Source: Phyllobacterium sp. 21LDTY02-6 (GTDB lineage: Bacteria; Pseudomonadota; Alphaproteobacteria; Rhizobiales; Rhizobiaceae). From it: DNA of 64,000 bases. The position numbers and the translations under genes were made by a program. The stretch lies in NCBI RefSeq assembly GCF_023554255.2, contig NZ_JAMJWD020000001.1:248001-312000 (forward strand), given 5' to 3'. Shown one piece after another: positions 17,885 to 25,516 of the stretch. How positions within the stretch are numbered: the first letter of the stretch is position 1; every line of letters starts with the position of its first letter. Under the pieces are notes generated by a model, which did not search any database, was not told the DNA's origin, and worked only from the letters and a program-made list of their open reading frames with translations.

Positions 17885-18891
17885 CAGAGGACGGCCTTGG
17901 TCAGGTTTGCGATGACGTCGCGGACATTCATGCCATCGGCCCGCGCGGCGAAGGTCAGCGCCATGCGGTGCTGCAAGACCGGTTCGGCGAGCGCCTTCAC
18001 ATCGTCGACCGATGGCGCCAGCCGCCCGTCATAGAGCGCGCGGGCACGGGCGCACAGCATCAGCGCCTGGCTGGCCCGCGGCCCGGGACCCCAGGAGATG
18101 AACTTGCGGGCAATGTCATTGTCGGCGCCGGGGCGGGCGGCGCGCACCAGCGTCAATATCGCATCGACGACGCCTTCCGGCACGGGCATGCGGCGGATGA
18201 GCTTCTGCATGGCGCGCAGCCGCTCGGCGTCGATGACCTTCACGGCCCTGGCTTCGCCGGTGCCGGTGGTCGCGAGCAGGATCTGCCGCTCCGCGTCGAG
18301 TTCCGGATAGAGGATGTCGATCTGCATCAGGAAGCGGTCGAGCTGGGCTTCCGGCAGCGGATAGGTGCCTTCCTGCTCCAGCGGGTTCTGCGTGGCGAGG
18401 ACATGGAACGGCAAGGGCAGGTCGTAACGCTCGCCGGCGATGGTGACGTGATATTCCTGCATGGCCTGCAGCAGCGCCGACTGGGTGCGCGGCGAGGCGC
18501 GGTTGATCTCGTCCGCCATCAGCAGCTGGGCGAAGACGGGGCCCTTCACATAGCGGAAATAGCGCTTGCCATGGTCGTCCTGCTCCATGATCTCGGAGCC
18601 GAGAATATCGGACGGCATGAGATCGGGCGTGAACTGGATACGGCGCTCATCGAGGCCGAGCACGGTGCCGAGCGTCTCCACCAGCTTCGTCTTGGCGAGG
18701 CCGGGGACGCCGACGAGCAGGGCGTGGCCGCCGGCGAGAAGCGCGACCAGCGTGCGCTCGATGACGCTTTCCTGGCCGAAAATCACGGTGCCTATGCCGG
18801 ATTTGACCTGGGCGATCTCGGCCAGTGTCCGCTCAGCCTCGGCGATCATTTCCTTCGGGTCAGCCGCGACCTCGGTTTTGATCATGGTCAT
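17884..18891 (-). CDS. MoxR family AAA+ ATPase
   Basis: A 335-residue ATPase. Walker A is GVPGLAKT (the MoxR variant of GxxGxGKT), Walker B is LLMADEINRASPRTQSALLQAMQE, and sensor 1 is HVLATQNPLEQEGTYPLPEAQLDRFLM. The C-terminal lid domain ends in TFAARADGMNVRDVIANL. The start at 18891 is set by the ribosome site GAAGAGGTG just upstream; the frame stays open for another ~200 codons upstream but overlaps the divergent DUF1285 gene there. It is the first gene of the operon MoxR-DUF58-DUF4159-GATase-like. MoxR proteins are thought to be chaperones for metal insertion or complex assembly. Confidence 0.95.
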   Translation of the reverse strand: MTMIKTEVAADPKEMIAEAERTLAEIAQVKSGIGTVIFGQESVIERTLVALLAGGHALLVGVPGLAKTKLVETLGTVLGLDERRIQFTPDLMPSDILGSEIMEQDDHGKRYFRYVKGPVFAQLLMADEINRASPRTQSALLQAMQEYHVTIAGERYDLPLPFHVLATQNPLEQEGTYPLPEAQLDRFLMQIDILYPELDAERQILLATTGTGEARAVKVIDAERLRAMQKLIRRMPVPEGVVDAILTLVRAARPGADNDIARKFISWGPGPRASQALMLCARARALYDGRLAPSVDDVKALAEPVLQHRMALTFAARADGMNVRDVIANLTKAVL

Positions 18892-19014
18892 GGATTCACC
18901 TCTTCGCTGGTATCTGCTCGGATTCTTACATAAATGACTGTAAATCACTATGTCATGCTGACAAGCATTCCAACGGTGACTATTTCGTGACGTCTCCACA
19001 AAAAGGGAGCGAGG

Positions 19015-19623
19015 ATGGCCAGCACAGAACGCACACCGAAAGACGCCGGAGGGCTGGAGGCGCTGATCTCCCGCGCCGCCTCCACGACGAGGGGCCTGCC
19101 GCCGGTGGAGCGGTGGAATCCGGAATTCTGCGGCGACATCGACATGGAGATAAGCGCCGACGGAACGTGGTTCTACATGGGAACGCCGATCGGGCGTCCG
19201 GCGCTGGTGCGACTGTTCTCGACCGTGTTGCGCAAGGACGAGGATGGCAGGACCTATCTCGTAACGCCGGTGGAAAAGGTCGGCATCCGCGTGGCGGACG
19301 CGCATTTCCTCGCCGTGGAAATGAATGTCGCCGGTACGGGCGACGACCGCAGGATGACTTTCCGCACCAATGTCGGCGATGTGGTGGAGGCCGATGCCGA
19401 CCATCCGCTGCGCTTCGTCGTCGACGAGGACAATGGCGGGCTGAAGCCTTATCTCAGGGTGCGCGGCAGGCTGGAGGCGCTGCTGTCGCGCCCGGTGACC
19501 TATGAACTGATCGGCCATGGCGAGGAGATCGACATTGACGGGAAAACCATGTTCGCCGTGCGCTCGGCGGGCGCCGTCTTCCCGATCATGCCGGCCGGCG
19601 AACTGGAAATGCAGAGCCTATGA
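19015..19623 (+). CDS. DUF1285 domain-containing protein
   Basis: A 202-residue cytosolic protein of a family without an assigned function, found mainly in alpha- and gammaproteobacteria. Conserved blocks are PPVERWNPEFCGDIDMEI, GTWFYMGTPIGRPALVRLFSTVL and YLVTPVEKVGIRVADAHF. The excellent ribosome site AAAAGGGAGCGAGG precedes ATG 19015. Its stop overlaps the next gene's start by ATGA, so it is translationally coupled to the Nudix CoA pyrophosphatase. It diverges from the MoxR operon across 123 bases that must hold both promoters. The linkage to coenzyme A and tRNA-end enzymes hints at a housekeeping role but proves none. Confidence 0.9.
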   Translation: MASTERTPKDAGGLEALISRAASTTRGLPPVERWNPEFCGDIDMEISADGTWFYMGTPIGRPALVRLFSTVLRKDEDGRTYLVTPVEKVGIRVADAHFLAVEMNVAGTGDDRRMTFRTNVGDVVEADADHPLRFVVDEDNGGLKPYLRVRGRLEALLSRPVTYELIGHGEEIDIDGKTMFAVRSAGAVFPIMPAGELEMQSL

Positions 19624-20261
19624 ACGATTTCAGTCAATTGCATGAAGGCTTTTCGGCCCGGGCCTTTGCATCGCGCGTCGCCCTGAAAGGCGACGAGGAT
19701 CTTGCGGGCGAATATGGCGATCACGTCCTCAATCCCGATCTCGATGCGAGGATCGGCGGAAATCCGCTGCGCGACGCGGCGGTGCTGGTGCCGGTGGTCG
19801 ATCGCGGCGACGAGGCGAGTGTCATCCTGACGCTGCGCAACGCCAATATGCGCAAACATTCCGGCCAGGTGGCCTTTCCCGGCGGCGTCATCGATCCCGA
19901 GGATGGTCATGTGCCGGAAGTCGCGGCCCTGCGCGAGGCGCATGAGGAAATCGGCCTCGAACGTTCGCGCGTCGAAATCATCGGCAGGCTGCCGAAATAC
20001 CTGACCACGACCGGCTATTCGATCACGCCGGTGCTCGGCCTGGTGCGTCCGCCGTTCCAGCTTGAGCTCAACGAGGCGGAAGTGGCGGATGCCTTCGAAG
20101 TGCCGCTGTCCTTCCTCATGAACCCTGAAAATCACCGCCGCGAGAGCCGCGTCTGGCAAAACAAGGAACGTTTCTATTATACGATGCCGTTCGGCGACCG
20201 GTTCATCTGGGGCGCCACCGCCGGCATCATCCGCACGCTTTATGAAAGATTATACGCTTGA
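19620..20261 (+). CDS. CoA pyrophosphatase (Nudix, NudL-like)
   Basis: A 213-residue enzyme predicted to hydrolyse CoA and its derivatives to phosphopantetheine and 3',5'-ADP. The family-specific pattern is visible: LTLRNANMRKHSGQVAFPGGVIDPEDG leading into the Nudix box with AALREAHEEIGLE, where the glutamates bind metal. The upstream segment matches the NuCoA motif. It overlaps both neighbours (ATGA with DUF1285, TTGA with the CCA transferase), so the three form one operon. Assignment to the CoA-active subgroup is by motif, not assay. Confidence 0.92.
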   Translation: MNDFSQLHEGFSARAFASRVALKGDEDLAGEYGDHVLNPDLDARIGGNPLRDAAVLVPVVDRGDEASVILTLRNANMRKHSGQVAFPGGVIDPEDGHVPEVAALREAHEEIGLERSRVEIIGRLPKYLTTTGYSITPVLGLVRPPFQLELNEAEVADAFEVPLSFLMNPENHRRESRVWQNKERFYYTMPFGDRFIWGATAGIIRTLYERLYA

Positions 20262-21529
20262 GCACGAACCTCTCCATCGCCGACCGCGCGCCGTGGCTGC
20301 ATGAGCCCGGCCTGCAAAGATTGCTCGCCATGCTTGCCGCCGAGGGCGAGGAAGCACGCATCGTCGGCGGCGCCGTGCGCAATACGCTGCTGGCCGAGGA
20401 GGTCGGCGATATCGACATCGCCACCACCTGCCTGCCGGAGGAGACGCAGCGGCGGGCGCTGGCGGCGGGGTTCAGGGCCATCGATACCGGTTCCGACCAT
20501 GGCACGATCACCGTCATCGTCGAGGGCAGGCCCTATGAGGTGACGACGCTGCGCTCCGACATCGATACGGATGGCCGGCATGCGCAGGTCGCCTTCGGGC
20601 GCGACTGGGATAGCGATGCCAGGCGGCGCGATTTCACGATCAATGCGCTCTATGCCGATGCGGACGGGACGATCGTCGATCTCGTCGGCGGCGTCGCCGA
20701 TATCGAAGGCCGCGTCCTGCGGTTCATCGGCGATCCGGAAGAGCGGATCAAGGAGGATTATCTGCGGATATTGCGCTTCTTCCGCTTCTTCGCCTGGTAT
20801 GGCAAGGGACGGCCGGAGAGCGAAGGGCTGAAAGCCTGCGCCCGGCTGAAGGACGGCATGGCGCGGCTCTCCGCCGAGCGGATCTGGTCCGAACTGAAGA
20901 AGCTGCTCGCCGCGCCCGATCCTTCGCGCGCATTGCTGTGGATGCGGCAGGCGGGCGTGCTGACGGCGGTGCTGCCCGAAAGCGAAAAATGGGGCATCGA
21001 TGCCATCCATGGCCTCGTCAAGGCCGAGCAGGGCCTTGGCTGGCATGCCGATCCGCTGCTGCGGCTCGAAAGCATCGTGCCGCCGGATGCCGCGCGCATG
21101 GAAGCCCTGTCGACGCGGTTGAAACTGGCCAATGGCGAACGCGACCGGCTGCTGCGCTGGGCCGAAACGGTGATGCCTGCGGCGGAAATATCGGAGGCGG
21201 GCTTCGCCAGGCGGCTCTACCGCAGCGACGTCCAGGGCATGACCGACCGGCTGCGCCTGGAACTCGCCTCGGCGCGGGCCAAGGCCGAGGAAGACAATGG
21301 CGCCCTGATGCGCGCCGGGCATATTTCGAAGCTGCTGGCACAGGCCGGTCGCTACGAGCGGCCGCGCCTGCCGATCACGGGCGGCGATATCGTCGCTGCC
21401 GGCATCCCGGAGGGGCCGCGTGTCGGCGAGCTCCAGCGCAGGCTGGAGGAAGAGTGGGTTCAATCGGGATTCAGCATCGACCGGGCGGGGCTTTTGTCGA
21501 AGCTGCGGGAAGCTGCGGCTGAAAGTTGA
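20258..21529 (+). CDS. cca: CCA tRNA nucleotidyltransferase
   Basis: A 423-residue enzyme adding or repairing the 3' CCA of tRNAs (poly(A) polymerase/CCA superfamily). The class II head has RIVGGAVRNTLLAEEVGDIDIATT with the catalytic GDIDIA acidic pair at about 45-50. Neck motifs follow: RRDFTINALYAD, DLVGGVADIEGRVLRFIGDPEERIKEDYLRILRFFRF. The C-terminal body is typical of alphaproteobacterial enzymes. Translation starts at TTG 20258 within the TTGA overlap with the previous stop; the next in-frame Met would delete conserved residues. Whether it makes all three additions or only A cannot be judged from sequence. No hydrolase (HD) domain is seen. Confidence 0.94.
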   Translation: MSTNLSIADRAPWLHEPGLQRLLAMLAAEGEEARIVGGAVRNTLLAEEVGDIDIATTCLPEETQRRALAAGFRAIDTGSDHGTITVIVEGRPYEVTTLRSDIDTDGRHAQVAFGRDWDSDARRRDFTINALYADADGTIVDLVGGVADIEGRVLRFIGDPEERIKEDYLRILRFFRFFAWYGKGRPESEGLKACARLKDGMARLSAERIWSELKKLLAAPDPSRALLWMRQAGVLTAVLPESEKWGIDAIHGLVKAEQGLGWHADPLLRLESIVPPDAARMEALSTRLKLANGERDRLLRWAETVMPAAEISEAGFARRLYRSDVQGMTDRLRLELASARAKAEEDNGALMRAGHISKLLAQAGRYERPRLPITGGDIVAAGIPEGPRVGELQRRLEEEWVQSGFSIDRAGLLSKLREAAAES

Positions 21530-21612
21530 ACAACCGCAGCAACCTGTTCGCAAATTGATTCCCGTAATGCGGGCAAATAGCTGTTTCGAAAGGCTTCTTG
21601 CCAGCCTTTAGT

Positions 21613-21795
21613 CTAGGCGGCCCTGCCTTTTTCCGGCTGGATATTGGCCTTGATGGTCTCCAGCATCTGCGGGCGGATTTCGGTTTCGCCATGGGTCTCG
21701 CGCAGATGTTCGCTGGCGCGCCGGATGATTTCAGCTTCGGTGTCGTGACGCGTATGCCACTGGCAACCGGGAACGATGCAATCGAGTTCTTTCAC
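21613..21795 (-). CDS. DUF1059-like small protein
   Basis: A 60-residue protein starting at GTG 21795, chosen because AGGGAGAAG lies just upstream; longer frames lack a ribosome site. The sequence has a CxxxxC pair (DCIVPGC), HTRHDTEAEIIRRASEHLRETHG, and a conserved C-terminal EIRPQMLETIKANIQ. The Cys pair and the two following His residues resemble a small zinc-binding fold, typical of DUF1059. Function is unknown. It lies convergent to cca with 83 bases between. Confidence 0.75.
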   Translation of the reverse strand: MKELDCIVPGCQWHTRHDTEAEIIRRASEHLRETHGETEIRPQMLETIKANIQPEKGRAA

Positions 21796-21913
21796 GGTTC
21801 TTCTCCCTTCGCTACGCGCGGACGCAGCCGCGCGCCGTTTCACAACGGTGCGGAGTATAACGCATGGAAGGCAGATTTGATCCCCCGAAGGTCGATCATG
21901 GCCATTTCCCCCG

Positions 21914-22009
21914 CGCGGCAGCGCCGCGCTCAGGGTAATTCACAACGCGGCACCGCCGCGCTCAGGGTCACTTACAATGCGGCATTGCCGCGTGATCAGG
22001 GCCATTTCA
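21914..22009. repeat. Three 32-bp tandem units, each with a GC-rich hairpin
   Basis: Units start at 21914, 21946 and 21978, an exact 32-base period. Each opens with a 15-base hairpin: CGCGGC-AGC-GCCGCG, CGCGGC-ACC-GCCGCG and TGCGGC-ATT-GCCGCG. A 17-base segment containing CAGGG and ending near TTCACAA follows. The third unit covers the last codons and stop of hemF (stop at 21996-21998), so the array is a tandem duplication growing out of the hemF 3' end. Confidence 0.85.
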
Positions 22010-22910
22010 CCGTGGGCGGCATCGACGACAGGATCGAATCGACATTGCCGCCGGTCTTGAGGCCGAAGATCGTGCCGCGATCGTAGAGCAGGTTGAACTC
22101 GACATAGCGTCCGCGCCGGATGAGCTGCTCCTGCCGCTCCTTGTCGGTCCAGTCCTGGTTGAAATTCTGCCGGACGAGATAGGGGTAGACCACCGAGAAT
22201 GCACGGCCGACATCGCGGGTGAAATCGAAATCCGCGTCCCATCCGCCATTCTCGTCGGTGGAGCGAAGCCAGTCGTAGAAGATGCCGCCGGTGCCGCGGG
22301 GTTCCTTGCGGTGCGGCAGGTAGAAATACTCGTCGCACCAGTTCTTGAACTTGGCGTAGTCCGCAACGGCGGAATGCTTGTCGCAGACGAATTTCATCGC
22401 CTTGTGGAAGGCCATCGTGTCGGGGTCGTCCGCCGTGCGCTTGCGGTCGAGCACCGGCGTCAGGTCGGCGCCGCCGCCGAACCATTGCCGCGCGGTGACC
22501 ACCATGCGCGTGTTCATATGGACTGCGGGCACGAACGGATTCTGCGGATGGGCGATGAGCGAGATGCCGGAGGCCCAGAATCGCGGATCCTCGTCGGCGC
22601 CGGGTATCTGCTTGCGGAACTCGGGCGAGAATTCGCCATGCACGGTCGATATGTGGACGCCGACCTTTTCGAAGACCCGGCCATTCATGATGGACATGGT
22701 GCCGCCGCCGCCATTGCCGCCTTCGCGCTGCCACGGCGTCCTGACGAAACGGCCGGCCGGCCGGTCGGAAAGCGGGCCCTCGAGCTCATCCTCCAGCGTT
22801 TCGAAACTGGCGCAGATCTTGTCGCGAAGTTCCTCGAACCAGGCCATCGCCGCAGCCTTCTTTTCCTCGAGGTTCGGCGGGAGTGTGGCGGGAATATCGG
22901 GACGTTCCAT
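21996..22910 (-). CDS. hemF: Oxygen-dependent coproporphyrinogen III oxidase
   Basis: A 304-residue cytosolic enzyme converting coproporphyrinogen III to protoporphyrinogen IX with O2, in heme synthesis. Conserved blocks include [76 protein letters not shown], and the C-terminal [34 protein letters not shown]. The start at 22910 has AAGGA upstream; a longer frame to 22946 is less likely. Length matches the family (~300). Its 3' end carries a 32-bp tandem repeat. Confidence 0.97.
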   Translation of the reverse strand: MERPDIPATLPPNLEEKKAAAMAWFEELRDKICASFETLEDELEGPLSDRPAGRFVRTPWQREGGNGGGGTMSIMNGRVFEKVGVHISTVHGEFSPEFRKQIPGADEDPRFWASGISLIAHPQNPFVPAVHMNTRMVVTARQWFGGGADLTPVLDRKRTADDPDTMAFHKAMKFVCDKHSAVADYAKFKNWCDEYFYLPHRKEPRGTGGIFYDWLRSTDENGGWDADFDFTRDVGRAFSVVYPYLVRQNFNQDWTDKERQEQLIRRGRYVEFNLLYDRGTIFGLKTGGNVDSILSSMPPTVKWP

Positions 22911-23065
22911 GGCAAAGAATCCTTGTTTTTGCGGACAATAGCACAAGAACTTCGCTCAAGAAGATCGCTCCGGCGGCAGCTTTGGTCCATGCACAAAAAA
23001 TGACTCGTTTTCTCGCGCACCAGCACATAATCTAGTCCGCAGAGGGTTTGGTGAAGGATACGCCG

Positions 23066-23338
23066 ATGGTTTCCAGAACACCCGGATCGCAATATCCGAA
23101 GCCTCCGCTTGACGGCCTGCGAAAGAGGCTGAAGGAGAGCCGCCAATCGGGTAGCGGCCAGCGCGGCGCCTTTGTCCGCGAGAGTTTCAAGCTGCCGCGC
23201 ACGGCTGCTCGGGCCAAGGCGCGGGAATGGTTCGAGCAATATCCGAAGGCCGCCTACTGGACCGAGATCGAAAGCTGGTATGAGCGCCCGGGCGACATCA
23301 TCGAATTCACGATGCGACGTTTGCCCAATGCGGATTGA
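23066..23338 (+). CDS. Conserved hypothetical protein, 90 aa
   Basis: A 90-residue basic protein of no known family. It has a Pro-rich N-terminus (PGSQYPKPPLDGLRKRLKE), a charged middle, and a conserved-looking aromatic C-terminus (REWFEQYPKAAYWTEIESWYERPGDIIEFTMRRLP). No signal peptide or membrane segment is seen. ATG 23066 has AAGGA at ideal spacing; TTG 23048 and GTG 23051 would extend it slightly. It stands alone between the divergent hemF and the binding-protein gene. Confidence 0.65.
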   Translation: MVSRTPGSQYPKPPLDGLRKRLKESRQSGSGQRGAFVRESFKLPRTAARAKAREWFEQYPKAAYWTEIESWYERPGDIIEFTMRRLPNAD

Positions 23339-23550
23339 AAATCGATGATTTCGCTTAAAAAACGGGCGATCTGCGCTCAAATCAGCGCAAAGATGCAGCA
23401 TTTGTCGCTCAAGTCTTAAATATAATGGAGAATTCCGTCTGGTTTCGCTGATTTGGCAAACAATCTGGCTGACAGCCAGTATTAAAAACATTAGAACTTT
23501 CGCCAGCACCGGAGAACCTTCCGGACGCGCAAAAAAAATGGAGGACAAAA

Positions 23551-24654
23551 ATGCGCTTATCCTTGATCTCGGGCGTGGCACTGGCTGCCGTCATGGCAAT
23601 GACGTCGTTGGCGAAGGCCGATATCGTCGTCGGAATCATCGCTCCGGTTACGGGACCCGTCGCCGCCTATGGAACGCAGGTGAAGAACGGTGTCGAGAGC
23701 GCCGCCGAAGCGATCAATGCGGCCGGTGGCATCAAAGGCGAGAAGATCGTAACCAAGGTCTTCGACGATGCGGGTGAACCCAAGCAGGGCGTTTCCGTTG
23801 CCAACCAGGTGGTAGGCGAGGGCATCAAATACGTGGTCGGACCGGTGACTTCCGGTGTCGCCATGCCCGTTTCGGACGTCCTGGCGGAAAACGGCATCGT
23901 GATGGTAACGCCGACGGCGACCACGCCGGAGCTGACGACGCGCGGCCTCGAAACCATTTTCCGCACCTGCGGCCGCGACGACCAGCAGGCGGATGTCGCT
24001 GGCAAATATATCCTCGACAACTTCAAGGACAAGCGCATCGCCATCGTCTATGACAAGACGCCCTACGGCACCGGCATCGGCAATGGCCTCAAGGCAGTGC
24101 TGAACAAGGGCGGCGTGACGGAAGTCGTGTTCGAAGGCATCAATGCCGGCGAAAAGGACTATAGCGCGCTGGTTACCCGCCTGAAGTCGGAAAAGGCCGA
24201 GGTCATCTATTTCGGCGGTTACCATGCGGAAGGCGGTCTGATTGCGCGCCAGCTGCATGACCAGGGCATCAAGGCCCAGCTTATCGGCCCGGATGGCCTG
24301 TCCAATACCGAATACTGGGCCATCGGCGGCGATGCTGCAGCCGGTACGCTGTTCACCAACAGTGCCGACCCGACGAAGAACGAGGCTGCCTCGAAAGTGG
24401 TCGAGGCGCTTGCCGCCAAGAACATCCCGGCGGAAGCCTTCACGCTCAACGCCTATGCGGCCTTGCAGGTGATTGCCGGCGCCATGGAAAAGGCAGGCTC
24501 GACCGACGCAGCGGAAGTTGCCGCCAAGATCAAGTCGGGCGAAAAGTTCGCCACCGTTGCCGGAGAGCTCAGCTATTCCGAGACTGGCGACCTGACCTCG
24601 CCGACCTTCGCCTTCTACAAGTGGGAAGCAGGCAAGCCGGTCCAGCTCGACTGA
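23551..24654 (+). CDS. Branched-chain amino acid ABC transporter substrate-binding protein
   Basis: A 367-residue periplasmic binding protein of the Leu/Ile/Val (LivJ/LivK) type. A classic signal peptide (residues 1-23, [13 protein letters not shown]) is followed by [18 protein letters not shown], then the ligand-pocket segments [16 protein letters not shown] and [10 protein letters not shown], and [15 protein letters not shown]. One Cys (RTCGRDD) is present. ATG 23551 follows a ribosome site within AAAATGGAGGAC. It has no permease or ATPase genes next to it, so it is an orphan subunit that must dock with a transporter encoded elsewhere. A strong bidirectional terminator lies just downstream. 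The exact ligand cannot be read. Confidence 0.93.
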   Translation: MRLSLISGVALAAVMAMTSLAKADIVVGIIAPVTGPVAAYGTQVKNGVESAAEAINAAGGIKGEKIVTKVFDDAGEPKQGVSVANQVVGEGIKYVVGPVTSGVAMPVSDVLAENGIVMVTPTATTPELTTRGLETIFRTCGRDDQQADVAGKYILDNFKDKRIAIVYDKTPYGTGIGNGLKAVLNKGGVTEVVFEGINAGEKDYSALVTRLKSEKAEVIYFGGYHAEGGLIARQLHDQGIKAQLIGPDGLSNTEYWAIGGDAAAGTLFTNSADPTKNEAASKVVEALAAKNIPAEAFTLNAYAALQVIAGAMEKAGSTDAAEVAAKIKSGEKFATVAGELSYSETGDLTSPTFAFYKWEAGKPVQLD

Positions 24655-24675
24655 TCTGAAAACCGGTCACCAATG

Positions 24676-24711
24676 AATGAAGCCGCCGGCCGCAATGCCG
24701 GCGGCTTCATT
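24676..24711. terminator. Bidirectional terminator between the LIV-binding protein gene and trmL
   Basis: A perfect 15-bp stem, 24676-24690 with 24697-24711, encloses a 6-base loop. The stem begins AATGAAGCC and its far arm ends in TTCATT, so each strand sees a U-rich end. It overlaps the trmL stop codon region (24710-24712), where the two convergent genes meet. Confidence 0.85.
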
Positions 24712-25183
24712 ATTGCTGCAGCTGCCGGATGGCTTCGCCGGTGGCCATCGCCGCCGAAACCGCGAGATTGAGCGAACGGGCACCCGCGACCATCGGAATG
24801 ATGAGGCGCGCATCGGCGGCCGCATGGACGTTGTCGGGGACGCCGGCCGATTCGCGGCCGAGAAGCAATATGTCGCCGGCCTGGAAGCCGAAGGCGGTAT
24901 AGGCAGTGGCGGCCCTGGTGGAAAAGAGCAGCAGTCGGCGCTTCTCGGCCTGCCTCCAGGCCTCGAAGGCTTGCCAATCGGCGTGGCGCCGCAGCGCCGC
25001 CTGTTCCAGATAGTCCATTCCGGCCCGTTTCAGCGAACGGTCGGAAATATCGAAGCCGGTGGGCTCGATCACGTCGACGCCGAGGCCAAGGCATGCGGCC
25101 ATGCGCAGGATGGTTCCTGTATTGCCGGGAATATCGGGTTGATAGAGCGCGATGCGAATGTCGGGTGCCTGGACCACGATCAA
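24710..25183 (-). CDS. trmL: tRNA (cytidine(34)-2'-O)-methyltransferase
   Basis: A 157-residue SPOUT-class enzyme methylating the wobble base of tRNA-Leu isoacceptors with SAM. The knotted-fold motifs are all present: YQPDIPGNTGTILRMAACLG (motif 1), LLLGRESAGVPD (motif 2) and LIIPMVAGARSLNLAVSAAMATGEA (motif 3). Length matches E. coli TrmL (157). The start at 25183 is the first Met of the frame; an internal start at the conserved region would remove motif residues. Its stop sits inside the terminator stem shared with the convergent upstream gene. Confidence 0.95.
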   Translation of the reverse strand: MIVVQAPDIRIALYQPDIPGNTGTILRMAACLGLGVDVIEPTGFDISDRSLKRAGMDYLEQAALRRHADWQAFEAWRQAEKRRLLLFSTRAATAYTAFGFQAGDILLLGRESAGVPDNVHAAADARLIIPMVAGARSLNLAVSAAMATGEAIRQLQQ

Positions 25184-25516
25184 ACTCCCGGTTCGAATTC
25201 GACTAAGGGTGCAAAGAATGCCCCTCGCTTTTCGATCCTATTACCGGTATAGGGGGAGCACCGCAACAAGGCTGAGTTGGAGGTGTCGATGACAGATTTT
25301 TTCCGACTTCTTCCGATCCGGAGCGCCCGTCCCATGCGACAGGCTGCCGGAATAATCAGCGGCGTTGTCCCGGTTCAAGCCATCTAGCAGCTTTCCCGAC
25401 ATTACCGCTAAGCCCCGCGGCAATCGCACGTCCGGATCATCCTCGCAACGCGCATATGCGCCGGACCGGACTGCCCCGCAGGGCCCTTCTCTATTTGATT
25501 TCAAAGAGGTTTTAGA
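25184..25516. other. 333-base intergenic region before the ABC exporter
   Basis: It holds the trmL promoter side and the leader of the ABC exporter gene. The only candidate coding element is a 32-codon frame at 25289-25387 with a good ribosome site, listed separately. No clear hairpin terminator or riboswitch fold was recognised. Confidence 0.5.
25289..25387 (+). CDS. Candidate small ORF (32 aa) upstream of the ABC exporter
   Basis: ATG 25289 is preceded by TTGGAGGTGTCG, a strong ribosome site, and the frame ends at TAG 25385-25387. The peptide begins MTDFFRLLPIRSARPM and is basic then hydrophobic. No family is recognised. It lies 129 bases upstream of the exporter start and could be a leader peptide, a small protein or chance. 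Only the ribosome site supports it. Confidence 0.25.
   Translation: MTDFFRLLPIRSARPMRQAAGIISGVVPVQAI

Noticed and set aside
18892-19518. Upstream extension of MoxR by about 200 codons
   Set aside because: It overlaps the divergent DUF1285 gene and lacks family motifs; GAAGAGGTG before 18891 marks the true start.
21914-22009. CRISPR array
   Set aside because: Only three units, spacers are not unique, the repeat itself varies, and there are no cas genes. It is a tandem duplication.
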